DNA from: Rivularia sp. PCC 7116
GTDB taxonomy: Bacteria; Cyanobacteriota; Cyanobacteriia; Cyanobacteriales; Nostocaceae
NCBI RefSeq assembly: GCF_000316665.1
Contig: NC_019678.1
Location: 1,116,001 to 1,180,000, forward strand
Length of the DNA: 64,000 nt
Reading direction: 5' to 3'
In this document: positions 36,536-46,440 of the stretch, piece after piece
How positions within the stretch are numbered: the first letter of the stretch is position 1
Layout: the number at the start of each line of letters is the position of its first letter
The notes under the pieces: model-generated
What the model was told of the DNA's origin: nothing
Seen by the model: only the letters and a program-made list of their open reading frames with translations
Database searches by the model: none
Translations under genes and position numbers: made by a program

Positions 36536-39500
36536 CTAAGTAGAAACTACATTACTAATCGTAGAATCCCAATAGCTAAAGTTACTGGTAATTTCACTCC
36601 AGCTTAACTCTAAAGTTCTGGACTTTACGGCATTGTTGTCAGTACTCCAAGGATTCAATAAAGTGAATTTTTGAGTTTCAGCATTATAGTCAACTAAAGC
36701 ATAGGCATGAGAAGTAACAATATTTGATGCCACACCACCAGATTTTGAACCAAATCCTACTACTTCACCAGATTGGAAAGCATTAACCACTTTATCAAAG
36801 CTGAGAAATCTTCCTAAAGCAGCTTTCTCTCCAGTAATATGCTTGAAAGCATCACTCAAATATCCAGCATTACCAATACCGTTATAAGAATTGGTACCAT
36901 CTTGATTAATCCATTCAGCTTCGTTGAGTTGAGCGTAAGCTTTTTCTGCAAGTGTTACCCAAAGTTCATTGTTAGCATTTCCATGATAATCTCCGGCATT
37001 AGCATACACAAAATTACCTATATTATTCGTTGGTAAATATCTGTCTACAGTTACATAATCAGCAACTCCATTTTTATAGAAACGAACTGTAAAAGTTCCA
37101 TCTCCATTATCAATAAACATATTTTGGATAATTTCCGGTGACTGTACCAAAGTTGCACCCAAACCAGCTAAGAAGAAACAATTGTTGATATAACCTTGTC
37201 TAATATCATCATGACTGATTCCATTTTGGAACAGAGAACCTTGGGCATATTGATAAGTATGAGCAGTCTGGGGACGCTCGCTGCCTCTAAACCACTTATT
37301 AATTAACTTATCTAACTGCTCGCTGCTACTTCCTGCTTGTAAGTTACCGGATTTATTTGCAGTATCACCGTTCACAACCTTATTTGCTAAAACCCTGACA
37401 TAGTCATCGATTCCTAGATAAGAAGCATTGCTAAGAATGGTACGAAAATCTTTGATTTCGGTTGCATCAACAATATTATTATCCTTAGCATCTTCAAGGA
37501 TAGCAATCATATCGTTACGGTTTAGAGTCTTATCTGAAAATAATGTTCTAGTCTTATTACGTATTTCTGTATCAATAATATTTCTTTCAAACCAATCTTT
37601 CTCAGGTTGCGGGGGTACGACACCAGTAATTTGGAAAGATTTTTCTAGTTCGATATACTCATTTGCTTTATCGTTGATTCTGGCAAGTAACTTGTAATTA
37701 CCATTTTGGAGAGAATCGAGATTGTAATCAAAACTGAATGAACCATCGGCATTCTTACGGAATTGAGATATATCTGCGACTTCTTGCTTAACTCCGTTGT
37801 CTTTTTGCAACCAGAGTTTAACCTTATCAATATCGTCTATACCATTCGCATCAAACACCCTTACATTAGTTAGTTCGATTCTTCCTCCTGTGGTTTGAAT
37901 ATCAAAATCAAGTTGGCTGGGAGCTACATTCTTGATTGAAAAAGACTTTTGCTCGACATTTCCGTAACTATCTGATTTATCGCGGCTTCTAGCCCATAAT
38001 ACGTAATCACCAGATTCCAAAGAATCCAAATTGTAATTAAAGCTAAAGGAACCATCAGCATTCTCGCTGAAATCTACAGCATCTTCGATATCTTGCCAAC
38101 CTTCATCGTCTTTCTTTAACCAAAAGTCAACTCTAGTGATATCGGCAATACCGTTTGCGTCATACACTTGAGTATCTACAAGACGAATACCACCATCGAT
38201 AGTCTCAATATCAAATAGCAAGTCTGTTGGTGCAGCATTCTTGACTTTGAAATAGGTGGTTAAAGTTTCGCTATTCTCTCCAGCTTTATCGATAGCTGTG
38301 GCTTTAAGTTGATAATTACCTTGTTCTAAATTATTGATACTGTAACCAAAACCAATCGAGCCATCGTTATTTTGACTGAATTCAACAACGTCTTCAATAT
38401 CAATCCATTCACCGCCCTCTTTCTGAAGCTGGAAATCAACTTTTTCGAGGTCATTTATACCATCTGCATCAAATACCCTGGCATTTCTTAACTCAATTCC
38501 TCCACTTATTTCTCTGAAGTTAAAATCGAGTTGAGAGGGTGCCGCATTACCGATATTAAAAGTTGCTTGCTTACTATTACTGTATTTATCTTCTCCATCA
38601 CGAGCTCTTGCCCATAAGGTGTAATTACCTTTTTCCAGGGAATCAATGCTGTAATCAAAACCGATTGAGCCATATTCATCTTGATTACTACGGAATTCAA
38701 CAGCATCCTCAATATTCTGCCAATTACCACTCTCTTTTTTCAGCCAAAAATCAACTCTGCTCAGGTCATTTATACCGTTAGCATCAAATACTTTAGTATC
38801 AGTAAGACGAATCCCATTTTCAACAACTTCAACTTCAAATGCTAAATCGGAAGGAGCAAGATTATCAATCCGGAAAAAACTCCTTAAAGATTCGCTGCTC
38901 TCACCAGCTTTATCGTAAGCAGTAGCTTTAAGCTCGTAATTACCTGCTTCTAAACTAGAAATACCGTAATCAAATCCGAATAAATTACCATCTACTTGCT
39001 TAAAATCAGTAGCGTCAGCAATCTCAATCCATTCACCGCCCTGTTTTTTGAGTTGAAAAGCAACTCTTTCTAAATCATCTATACCATTTGCATCATATAC
39101 CCGTGCATCATTAAGCTTAATTCCTCCATTACTACTTTCTATAGTAAAATCGAGCCTTGAAGGTGCTACATTCTCAACTTTTGGATCGACAAAATTTGTA
39201 ACCTCAAATATTTGTCCCCAACCATTGCTTCTATATCCAAAATTATCGGTAGCTCTACCCCATAGATAGTATTTTCCTTCTTCAAGATTGTCGATATTGT
39301 AGTCAAAACCGATTGAACCGTCGTCACTATTGTGATTAAATTCGGTTACTATACCGGCTTTTCCCCATCTTTCACCTTCTTTCTTCAGCCAAAAATCAAC
39401 TTTTCTGATATCACCAGCACCATCGGCATCAAAAATCTTGGTATCTGTAAGGCTAATATCCCCTTGAACCGTTTCTACTTTAAATTGAAATTGTTCGGGT

Positions 39501-39853
39501 ATATGGTTACTTCTATATTCTAAACCGTAGGAAATTTCAGCATCATCAACTTGATGCACTTCAATAAAATACGTACCCGCATCTAAAACCCTTGCTATAC
39601 TTTCGTTCCTAGTACCACTAAGGGATGAACTCGCAACTTGAGAACCATCATTGCTCAATAAGCTAACATCTGCATTATCCGACAAATCATTTAATACAAC
39701 TTCAAAATAACTGCGACTACTTAACTGAACGCTGTAGTAATTGTCAGTATTATTTAAATTTACTTTACCTTCGATAGTTGTCCATTCTTGAGTCGTATGT
39801 AAATAAGTTGAAGAATCGGGAAAGTTAACCCCATTACCTATATCTATCGGCAT
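36536..39853 (-). CDS. Calpain-family (C2) cysteine peptidase with PPC domain and six tandem repeats
   Basis: A 1105-residue protein. Residues about 15-110 are a PPC (bacterial pre-peptidase C-terminal) beta-domain (DNYYSVQLSSRSYFEV; GTYFIEVHQVDD). Then come six Ig-like repeats of about 105 residues, each with DANG(I)xD and VDFWLKK or FQLKK strands; repeats 1, 3, 5 and 2, 4 are alike, so the array grew by two-repeat duplications. The C-terminal 220 residues are a calpain-like protease with Cys892 (YINNCFFLAGL), His1049 (TSHAYALVDYN) and Asn1067 (LLNPWS). The triad is complete. No Sec signal is present. The ATG at 39853 is preferred over an upstream ATG that adds 20 hydrophobic residues of promoter-like sequence. 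Likely exported. Confidence 0.9.
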   Translation of the reverse strand: MPIDIGNGVNFPDSSTYLHTTQEWTTIEGKVNLNNTDNYYSVQLSSRSYFEVVLNDLSDNADVSLLSNDGSQVASSSLSGTRNESIARVLDAGTYFIEVHQVDDAEISYGLEYRSNHIPEQFQFKVETVQGDISLTDTKIFDADGAGDIRKVDFWLKKEGERWGKAGIVTEFNHNSDDGSIGFDYNIDNLEEGKYYLWGRATDNFGYRSNGWGQIFEVTNFVDPKVENVAPSRLDFTIESSNGGIKLNDARVYDANGIDDLERVAFQLKKQGGEWIEIADATDFKQVDGNLFGFDYGISSLEAGNYELKATAYDKAGESSESLRSFFRIDNLAPSDLAFEVEVVENGIRLTDTKVFDANGINDLSRVDFWLKKESGNWQNIEDAVEFRSNQDEYGSIGFDYSIDSLEKGNYTLWARARDGEDKYSNSKQATFNIGNAAPSQLDFNFREISGGIELRNARVFDADGINDLEKVDFQLQKEGGEWIDIEDVVEFSQNNDGSIGFGYSINNLEQGNYQLKATAIDKAGENSETLTTYFKVKNAAPTDLLFDIETIDGGIRLVDTQVYDANGIADITRVDFWLKKDDEGWQDIEDAVDFSENADGSFSFNYNLDSLESGDYVLWARSRDKSDSYGNVEQKSFSIKNVAPSQLDFDIQTTGGRIELTNVRVFDANGIDDIDKVKLWLQKDNGVKQEVADISQFRKNADGSFSFDYNLDSLQNGNYKLLARINDKANEYIELEKSFQITGVVPPQPEKDWFERNIIDTEIRNKTRTLFSDKTLNRNDMIAILEDAKDNNIVDATEIKDFRTILSNASYLGIDDYVRVLANKVVNGDTANKSGNLQAGSSSEQLDKLINKWFRGSERPQTAHTYQYAQGSLFQNGISHDDIRQGYINNCFFLAGLGATLVQSPEIIQNMFIDNGDGTFTVRFYKNGVADYVTVDRYLPTNNIGNFVYANAGDYHGNANNELWVTLAEKAYAQLNEAEWINQDGTNSYNGIGNAGYLSDAFKHITGEKAALGRFLSFDKVVNAFQSGEVVGFGSKSGGVASNIVTSHAYALVDYNAETQKFTLLNPWSTDNNAVKSRTLELSWSEITSNFSYWDSTISNVVST

Positions 39854-40518
39854 AATTATAACTGTTTTTATTATATAAAGTTTGTAAAAAGCACCTTCTA
39901 GAGAAGGAATCAAGGTAAAGATTTTATCTTGATTTGTAAATTCCTTATCTTTGGGATAGGAACTTCTATAGTGCTATTTACATTGCCAAAACAGCTAGGG
40001 AAAAATTACGTATTAATCAAAAATAAAAAATTTATATCAAGCATATAGCTATTAGGCTTTGCTGATTTTTTTTCAGTATTCATGCGATGCATTGTGAATT
40101 TATTTAAAAGTGGCTTATCGTATACTTGTGTATTATATCGATAACTGAAAAGCTTTATTGATAAGGCTTTCAAGTAATTATGTGTCTACTAACTATTTAG
40201 TTTTGACCAACAAAAAATAATTTACTTATAATTCTTTTCTTCACCTAAATTATATATATTTGCTCGTACAACCTTACTACGTAGGTAATAAAAGATAAAA
40301 AAATACCTGATTTATAACAAAATCTCTTTAGTAATAAGCACAATGCTAAAAAAATCTGTACTCAGGGTAAAATACAGAAAATCCGGAAAGAATCTTGTTT
40401 TTAAGAATTTATTATGCTTTTCAGGCTGCGGATAAATGATTAATAAGTTGTGACAACAATGAAAATGTAAACACAAACTTTGCAACCAAGAAAAGTTTTT
40501 AATCCTCTATTTATATAA

Positions 40519-40672
40519 GACTTACGCAACCAAAATAAGTCATTGCGACGGTTACTACGTGTAGGGAAGCATTCACCGGCGAGTGTGGATTATTGGATTA
40601 CGTCGCTGTCGCATGTCCTAACGGACACGCTGCGCTAACGCAATCACGCAATCATGTTATTTTGCGTAAGTC
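40519..40672. mobile_element. MITE-like element with GACTTACGCA ends
   Basis: A 154-bp non-coding element with inverted ends GACTTACGCA and TGCGTAAGTC, extended by AAAATAA/TTATTTT. The interior contains GTCCTAACGGACAC and GCGCTAACGC palindromes. A fragment with the same TTGCGTAAGTC end lies near 55391-55402. No transposase is encoded. Confidence 0.65.
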
Positions 40673-40697
40673 CTGTATATTTTTTCCTAGAATACTA

Positions 40698-40852
40698 AGA
40701 GGATGTTTAGGAAGTCATAAATAAAACTCGTAAATCTTAAGATCCCCCTAAATCCCCCTTTTTTAAGGGGGAGCCGTTACCCCACTTTTTAAGGGGGGAA
40801 GGGGGGATAATCCGAAAGTTGGGCTAAAAACTATACTTTCCAAACATCCTCT
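40698..40852. mobile_element. MITE-like element with AGAGGATGTTT ends
   Basis: A 155-bp non-coding element. The 18-bp terminal inverted repeats (AGAGGATGTTTAGGAAGT at 40698-40715 and its near-complement at 40835-40852) differ at two positions. TAA-like flanks on both sides could be a short target duplication. Inside is a CCCCCTTTTTTAAGGGGG hairpin. It needs a transposase in trans. Confidence 0.75.
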
Positions 40853-41066
40853 AAGAATTTAACTTCAAACAAAAAACTCAGACATAATTACCAAAAATAA
40901 AGGTATATGGTAATTGGAAATATACTGAATTTCCCTTCACCACATACCGATGATTAATCAAAAGTAGATAAATAAATATAGATGCTGCGCCTAAATCTTA
41001 AATATGAATCTTGAAAGTAGATGCCTTATAGCTGTTTTTAGATAACCTTGTATACCTTATACCTAC

Positions 41067-43220
41067 CTATGCAAAACCCCGTGCAATAGCTAAAGCCCTT
41101 CGCACTGCTGCATCCGCATTAATAAAACCGTGTCCGTAAACTTCGTCATAGCCCTGATTGCCTAAATCATAAGCAGTTTCGGAAATGATAGCTTTAACCT
41201 GCCCCGCACTTAAATTAGAATTCGCACTCCATACCAATGAAGCAACTCCAGAAACATTTGCTGTCGAAGCCGAAGTTCCATTAAATTTATCGTTGTATGC
41301 AAAATCGAAACTACCCGTACCGTTGCGATTGGCACTAGTAGTAAAAAACTCAGATGGTGCAGTTACAGTTAAACCATTACCGTAATTAGAACCCCACCAA
41401 TTATCATAAGCAACCCTTTCACCAGGATTTCTAGAATTACCATACCAATCTTGAGTTCCCCAGGAAGAACCCACAGCTACCACATTACCGTACCTCGCCG
41501 CCAAATCTGCGGGACTGGCAATACTATTACTATTACCATTCCCAGAAGCAATTACGAATAAAGCTGTATTTTGGTTAGCTGCAATTAGTTGTTCAAATTC
41601 TACCGAGTAACCGCCAGCCAAACTAATATTGACTACCAAACGCTTACCTTGAGCATTGGCTTTATCTATCATCGCTTGTGTTGCAGTGGCTAAATTATAA
41701 TCAAGCGGATTGTCGCCAACTACATCGACGAGCATTAAGTCAGAGTTCCAATTAATTCCAGCTCCTCCCATACCGTTATTGCTTCTAGCAGCAATACCTC
41801 CTTGTACTAAAGTTCCGTGGGAAAAATTACCCCACTCATCAACATAGTTGCTACCAATAAAACTAGCTGGGCGTAAATCGGGATGAATATTGCCACTACT
41901 ATCAGTACCACTACCGGTATCTTGGATGCCAATCATGACGTTAGACGTACCAGTAGTAAAACGCCATGCATTATGAACTCCCATCCCGTGTAAATTCCAC
42001 TGCTGGCTAAATTGAGGATCGTTAGTTGTTACCGATAAGTTGATAGTAGTGTCGGCAAATCTGATCGCATCAATACTTTCAAATAGAATTTGGCTGCCAT
42101 CACTAAGCGTTAATGCATCAAATATGCGGTTGCCATTGCCGGAGTTATAAACAACTCCTCCATTCGGATTGGTTGCATAATTAAAGGCTGCCGAAGTCGA
42201 AACGAATTGGGATAAATCAATTAAATCCCGCCCTCCGCTGCCAAAATCAACATTACCGTTACCCGAAAAAATTGTCCGACTGTAACCAGACTCGAATGTG
42301 AAAGTATCAGCCCTTAAAGTTCCAGCTTGGCTGCGGGTACTACCAGCGCTTTGAGGTACAGCAGAAGTAGGAATCGGGGATGATTGATTTGCTGAAGTTG
42401 CAGCTGTATTACCAACGGAAGTCGGAATTAACTCCATCTCCCCAGAATTAGAACTGTTTTGGCTTGGTAAAGAAGCCGATAACTTGAGATTGTAGAAAGT
42501 TTCGCTGCTGTTGTAGGAATAAACCTTTAGATAGTAAGTACCTGTTTCTAAAGTTTGATTAATCGACTCGCTAGCAGCGCCGCCGTTAATTGAGTTAGCA
42601 AGAATATTTCCTTGGCTCGACAGCAACTGCAAGTCAGCATCAGCACTTAAACCGGCAACTACAACTTTAAAATCACTGCTATTACTCAGGTTGAACCTAT
42701 AGTAATCCTGGGAATCTAGCTTTCCTACCCAATCGCTAACAATTTTCGTTTGGGAATCAACGCTTATTTCACGAGCATTATTGAGAGTATTTCCCGCACT
42801 GTCAAACGGTACCGCCGAAACAGTTAAATGATAGTTAGTTTCTATATTGCCGTAAGGATAAACTTCGATATAGTAATCACCCGCAGCTAAACTGGTGTTG
42901 ATTGATTCGGCTAATGTACCTCCATTGTTGGAATAAGCAATCGTTTCGTCTTTATCGAATTTTCCATTTGCATTTTTATCCCTAATCAGCCTTACGTCTG
43001 CATCCGCAATTAAGCCATCAAGACTAAGGTTAAAACTGCTACGACCTTGGATAGTGAAACTGTACAAGTCGTTGGTTTTAATACTATTTAATGTATCAGT
43101 ATATATTTGTTTGCTAGTATTAATACTTAATTGATTAGCTGAATGCAGTAACCCTCTCGTACCACTTTCTGTCATATCTTTCACATCCAAAAGAACAGTG
43201 TGTATTAACTTAATATCCAC
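41067..43220 (-). CDS. PPC-domain subtilisin-like serine peptidase (family S8)
   Basis: A 717-residue peptidase. Two PPC beta-domains come first (about residues 48-135 and 160-250), then a Ser/Thr-rich linker. A repeat region (about 300-395) follows, with GDGSQ-like strands such as LTLSDGSQILFESIDAIRF, resembling calcium-binding beta-rolls. The S8 catalytic domain has Asp434 (IGIQDTGSGTD), His468 (FSHGTLVQGG), Asn561 (ASGNGNS) and Ser650 (FNGTSASTANVSG). The PPC domains are N-terminal here, the reverse of the usual order. The GTG start at 43220 is supported by AAGGAG five bases before it. There is no Sec signal, so type I export is plausible. Its large promoter region is shared with the divergent DUF92 gene. 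Confidence 0.9.
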   Translation of the reverse strand: MDIKLIHTVLLDVKDMTESGTRGLLHSANQLSINTSKQIYTDTLNSIKTNDLYSFTIQGRSSFNLSLDGLIADADVRLIRDKNANGKFDKDETIAYSNNGGTLAESINTSLAAGDYYIEVYPYGNIETNYHLTVSAVPFDSAGNTLNNAREISVDSQTKIVSDWVGKLDSQDYYRFNLSNSSDFKVVVAGLSADADLQLLSSQGNILANSINGGAASESINQTLETGTYYLKVYSYNSSETFYNLKLSASLPSQNSSNSGEMELIPTSVGNTAATSANQSSPIPTSAVPQSAGSTRSQAGTLRADTFTFESGYSRTIFSGNGNVDFGSGGRDLIDLSQFVSTSAAFNYATNPNGGVVYNSGNGNRIFDALTLSDGSQILFESIDAIRFADTTINLSVTTNDPQFSQQWNLHGMGVHNAWRFTTGTSNVMIGIQDTGSGTDSSGNIHPDLRPASFIGSNYVDEWGNFSHGTLVQGGIAARSNNGMGGAGINWNSDLMLVDVVGDNPLDYNLATATQAMIDKANAQGKRLVVNISLAGGYSVEFEQLIAANQNTALFVIASGNGNSNSIASPADLAARYGNVVAVGSSWGTQDWYGNSRNPGERVAYDNWWGSNYGNGLTVTAPSEFFTTSANRNGTGSFDFAYNDKFNGTSASTANVSGVASLVWSANSNLSAGQVKAIISETAYDLGNQGYDEVYGHGFINADAAVRRALAIARGFA

Positions 43221-43978
43221 AAGTACTCCTTTTTAATGTAAAAAAAGAGACTATGTGTTAACTTTAACCTTAAACCTACAATAAATTTACTTAATCTTCA
43301 CTAAAACTTTGAACTTTCTAAATTGTTTGTTTGTAGAAAATACCCAAATTTTCTTTTTGATAATAAAAATTATAGTCTGAGTTTATTTCTAAGTGTTTTT
43401 ACATTCAAGGCTATTTATTGCTTGTTTTCCGTCTTGCCGAAATTGATGAATATTCAAAAAAATTAGTCAAAATATTGCATTTTGCAAAACCTTTGGCGAA
43501 ATAAAAATCGTGTATCATCTTAGCAGTAGAACAACACTTGCCGCAATTGTTTTAGAGAATACATTGTGATTCTATGCTCCCTAAAAGCAAGACCAATTAT
43601 TTTGTTGTTAAGTATAATTAGTAACTAACATGCTTGTATGCTGCTATTTGATTTATCAATTGAAGTGAAAACGAATTAAGTAAGCAAGGTAATCATTCCG
43701 TTAAGTTTAAAGAACACATTTTTTTTGGTCGGTATGCTACTAGTAGAAATTTTTTCGTGAAAGTATAGAATTTTATTCCTAGATCGCAATCAATAATTTA
43801 TCGGAATATGTATAATTTGCTGTTGACATGAATAATGTTTTGTTAATTCTTAGAATCCCCCCATTATATGCCTGGGGAGAATATCAAATACTTAGGAATT
43901 AAGAATCATACATCTTGGCGTATGGACAGTTAGTTGCAATACTTGTGATGTAACGAAAACGTTGATTAAAAATAGCTG
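43221..43978. other. Divergent intergenic region upstream of PPC-subtilisin and DUF92 genes
   Basis: 758 bp of AT-rich sequence without an ORF or long repeat. A CCCC-ATTATATGCCT-GGGG hairpin lies near 43858-43877, about 100 bp before the DUF92 gene. Confidence 0.5.
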
Positions 43979-44758
43979 ATGCTGTCTTTATACGATTTTT
44001 CAAATTCCTGGCTAATAGCAGCAGGGTTGAACACTTTGCTTTTGGCTATTGTTTGGTTGGCACCGAAAAAACTGCTTACGCTTGCTGGAATAGTTAATGC
44101 CTGGTTGCTGGGTGTTTTGATTTGGGGAACCCTTGGTTTAAAAGGTTATGCGATAGTTTGTGTTTATTTTATAGTTGGTTCGGGTGTTACCCGCATCGGC
44201 ATGGCAGAAAAAGAACAATTAGGTATTGCCGAAAAGCGTTCCGGTGCAAGAGGTCCAGAAAACGTTTGGGGTTCGGCTTTTACTGCTGCATTATGCGCTT
44301 TAGGAGTTGGAATTATTGATTGGTTGGGAACAAGCGAAACAGTTTTTTTAAGTTCTTTGCTGCTATTGGGCTACGTCGCTAGTTTTTGCACTAAGCTTTC
44401 CGATACCTGTGCTAGTGAAGTTGGTAAAGCCTACGGTGAGCGGACTTTTTTGATTACGACTTTGCAGCCAGTACCAAGAGGCACGGAAGGAGCAGTTAGT
44501 CTGGAAGGAACCCTAGCTGGAATCTTCGCTTCGGTGGTGCTAGCAATACTTGGTTGGGGAGTTGGCTTAATTGATGTGTGGGGCATTATATGGTGTGTAT
44601 TCGCTGCATTCATTGCTACTAATTTGGAAAGCGTGATTGGAGCCACTTTGCAATCCCGATGGCAGTGGTTAACCAATGAATTAGTTAATGTTCTCAACAC
44701 CTTGATAGGAGCTGCTACTGCGATACTGTTTGCCTGGATGCGAGCAAATATTTTTTAA
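43979..44758 (+). CDS. DUF92/TIGR00297 membrane protein (VTE6-like phytyl-phosphate kinase candidate)
   Basis: A 259-residue integral membrane protein with about six helices. The family signature is visible as SGARGPENVWGSAFTAAL (about residues 85-102), KLSDTCASEVGKAYG (about 137-151) and GAVSLEGTLAG (about 170-180). The cyanobacterial and plant members of this family (VTE6) phosphorylate phytyl monophosphate, recycling phytol from chlorophyll breakdown into tocopherol and phylloquinone synthesis. That specific activity is inferred from family knowledge, since eukaryotic and bacterial DUF92 members share these motifs. It is monocistronic and unrelated to the secretion genes on either side. 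Confidence 0.85.
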   Translation: MLSLYDFSNSWLIAAGLNTLLLAIVWLAPKKLLTLAGIVNAWLLGVLIWGTLGLKGYAIVCVYFIVGSGVTRIGMAEKEQLGIAEKRSGARGPENVWGSAFTAALCALGVGIIDWLGTSETVFLSSLLLLGYVASFCTKLSDTCASEVGKAYGERTFLITTLQPVPRGTEGAVSLEGTLAGIFASVVLAILGWGVGLIDVWGIIWCVFAAFIATNLESVIGATLQSRWQWLTNELVNVLNTLIGAATAILFAWMRANIF

Positions 44759-44962
44759 ATAAAAGTGTTTTCTGAAATAAATTGTTAAAAATCAGTAACC
44801 TATAAGTATTTGTACGCGGCATGTTATCGGTTTTTGTTGCGGCATTACTGCAATATAAATTTGTATTAAAGTAGCATTAAGCTTATCGAGTGTCAGTTGA
44901 ATGCGATTGCTTTTAATTTTGCTACTTTATATTTTTTAAGGTATTTTCTAAGTATTAACAAT

Positions 44963-45721
44963 ATGGAATCTTCATCGTTTTTAACTGTTAACGACCGGCT
45001 AATTTCAGTAAAGCAGGCAGTACAGTATTTACAAGTTAGTGGAAAATTAGGTCAGTTTATTAGAGATATTCTACGTCAGGATGTGATCGAGCAAGAAATT
45101 CAAGCCAGAGAAGAAATTGAGCTTTCTCCAGCTTTAACCGAACAAGCAATTATTGATTTTCGGCTGAAAAATCAACTTAGCGACCAGCAAAAGTTTCAGG
45201 ATTGGTTAAATAATAGCGGTACCGATTATGCAACGTTTCACTCTACAGTGGCTTTCGGGTTTAAATTAGAGAAACTAAAAACTTTAGTGGCAGAGCCGAA
45301 ATTAGCAGAATATTTTATTGAAAGAAAGATTTTTTTGGATAGGGTGGTACTTTCTCGGATTATTGTTGATAATCGAGAGTTAGCTGAGGAGTTACACACC
45401 CAAATTGAAGAAGGTACTAGTTTTGAGCAGCTTGCTAGGGAATATTCCTTAGCAGACGACAAGATTGTTAACGGCATGATGGGACCTGTGAGTCGCGGAA
45501 CAATGCCGGATAAGCTTCGCGCTGCTGTAGATGTAGCTAGTACTGGGGATATTTTAGGGCCTGTAGAACTAGAGCAACGTTATGGATTGTTTCGCGTGGA
45601 ACAGCTCCTACCAGCATCGTTGGAAGATACTCAACTTAAGCAAGCACTACAAAATGAACTGTTTGAGAAATGGCTAGCCGAGAAAATTCAAAAGCTGACA
45701 GTCAAACTGCAAGTAAAATAA
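44963..45721 (+). CDS. Parvulin-type peptidylprolyl isomerase, cytosolic form associated with secretion ABC genes
   Basis: A 252-residue protein without a signal peptide. Residues about 20-110 are a SurA-like helical segment (LGQFIRDILRQDVIEQEI). Residues about 125-225 are a PpiC/parvulin domain: VVLSRIIVDNRELAEEL, FEQLAREYSLADD, GGMGPVSRG-like NGMMGPVSRG and LGPVELEQRYGLFRVE. The ATG at 44963 follows the usual MESSSFLTV start; a TTG farther upstream would add unrelated residues. The stop overlaps the next gene by 52 bp, so both are translated from one mRNA. Parvulins next to peptidase-like ABC exporters are a common arrangement in cyanobacteria and probably help fold or stabilise the exported substrate. 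Confidence 0.88.
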   Translation: MESSSFLTVNDRLISVKQAVQYLQVSGKLGQFIRDILRQDVIEQEIQAREEIELSPALTEQAIIDFRLKNQLSDQQKFQDWLNNSGTDYATFHSTVAFGFKLEKLKTLVAEPKLAEYFIERKIFLDRVVLSRIIVDNRELAEELHTQIEEGTSFEQLAREYSLADDKIVNGMMGPVSRGTMPDKLRAAVDVASTGDILGPVELEQRYGLFRVEQLLPASLEDTQLKQALQNELFEKWLAEKIQKLTVKLQVK

Positions 45722-46440
45722 ACGTTTCAAATAATCAATATCAAGCAACTGTTTTGGCTTCTCCAGCTTGGAACCAACCACCTTTATGCTGGCTGAGTGA
45801 CGAACAAAAAACCCTATTGCAAAATCAATCGGATATTCTTGATTTTCGTTTGGGAGAGAAAATTTGGTCTCAAGAAGCTGTTGGTTATCAATTTCTCATC
45901 GTTTCGGGCAAAGTCCGCCTCCGCGAAGAAGGCATTGGTAAACCAATAGCCGCCTTAAAAACAGGAGAATGGTTTGGCAGTTTAAATAATTATCCCACAG
46001 AATGTAAAGCTGTAGCAGCTAGTAAAGAAGTTTTAGTGCTGCGTAGCAATACAGATTTATGGGCAGAATTCTCAACCCCGCAGATCGAAGAATTTTGGAG
46101 CGGGGGAGAGGCAAGTAAACAAGGAGAGGACACTTCTGTGGGGGAGTTCCCCCAGTTGAGGAAAGTGCCCGTAGAAAAGGAGACGAGGAGACAAAAAGAA
46201 AATGTAGAAATATCTTCCCCCTCTCCCCCCCTCTCCCCCCTCTCCCCCTCCTCCCACCTCCACCTACCCTTTCGTCTCCAGCGCCAACAGTGCGGCTGCT
46301 TGCTTGACAATGGTGGCGCAGTATTTAGAAATTTCGGTGAAGTTGGAATGGGTACAGCGCCAAGTGCGATCGCAACGTCCGAAAAATGTTGTGGAAGCTG
46401 CCGAGAAACTTGGTTTGGTGCTGCGGAGGCTGCAAGTTGA
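45670..46440 (+). pseudogene. Type I secretion ABC exporter, N-terminal part (cyclic-nucleotide-binding-like domain), frameshifted
   Basis: Residues about 35-135 of this frame form a cyclic-nucleotide-binding-like domain (FRLGEKIWSQEAVGYQFLI, VSGKVRLREE, LKTGEWFG). A Glu/Lys-rich linker follows. In related cyanobacterial exporters this domain is fused to a C39-like domain, membrane helices and an ATPase; here those lie in another frame (next entry). The frames switch between about 46208 and 46270, within a C-rich tract, so the last 60 or so codons of this frame are out-of-frame read-through. It overlaps the parvulin gene by 52 bp. Labelled pseudogene because it is incomplete alone; it may instead be a phase-variable gene or a sequencing error. 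Confidence 0.75.
46215..46258. repeat. Homopolymeric C-rich tract at the ABC-exporter frameshift
   Basis: C5-TCT-C7-TCT-C6-TCT-C5 followed by TCCTCCC. It resembles the intergenic pyrimidine satellites at 889-945 (complement) and 6750-6830 but lies inside a coding linker. One lost or gained base here would join the two frames. Confidence 0.85.

Larger units (their letters stand above)
39854..41066. other. Intergenic region with two MITE-like elements
   Basis: 1.2 kb without a credible gene. It contains the inverted-repeat elements 40519-40672 and 40698-40852, only 25 bp apart. The rest is AT-rich and presumably contains the leftward promoter of the calpain-like gene. Confidence 0.7.
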
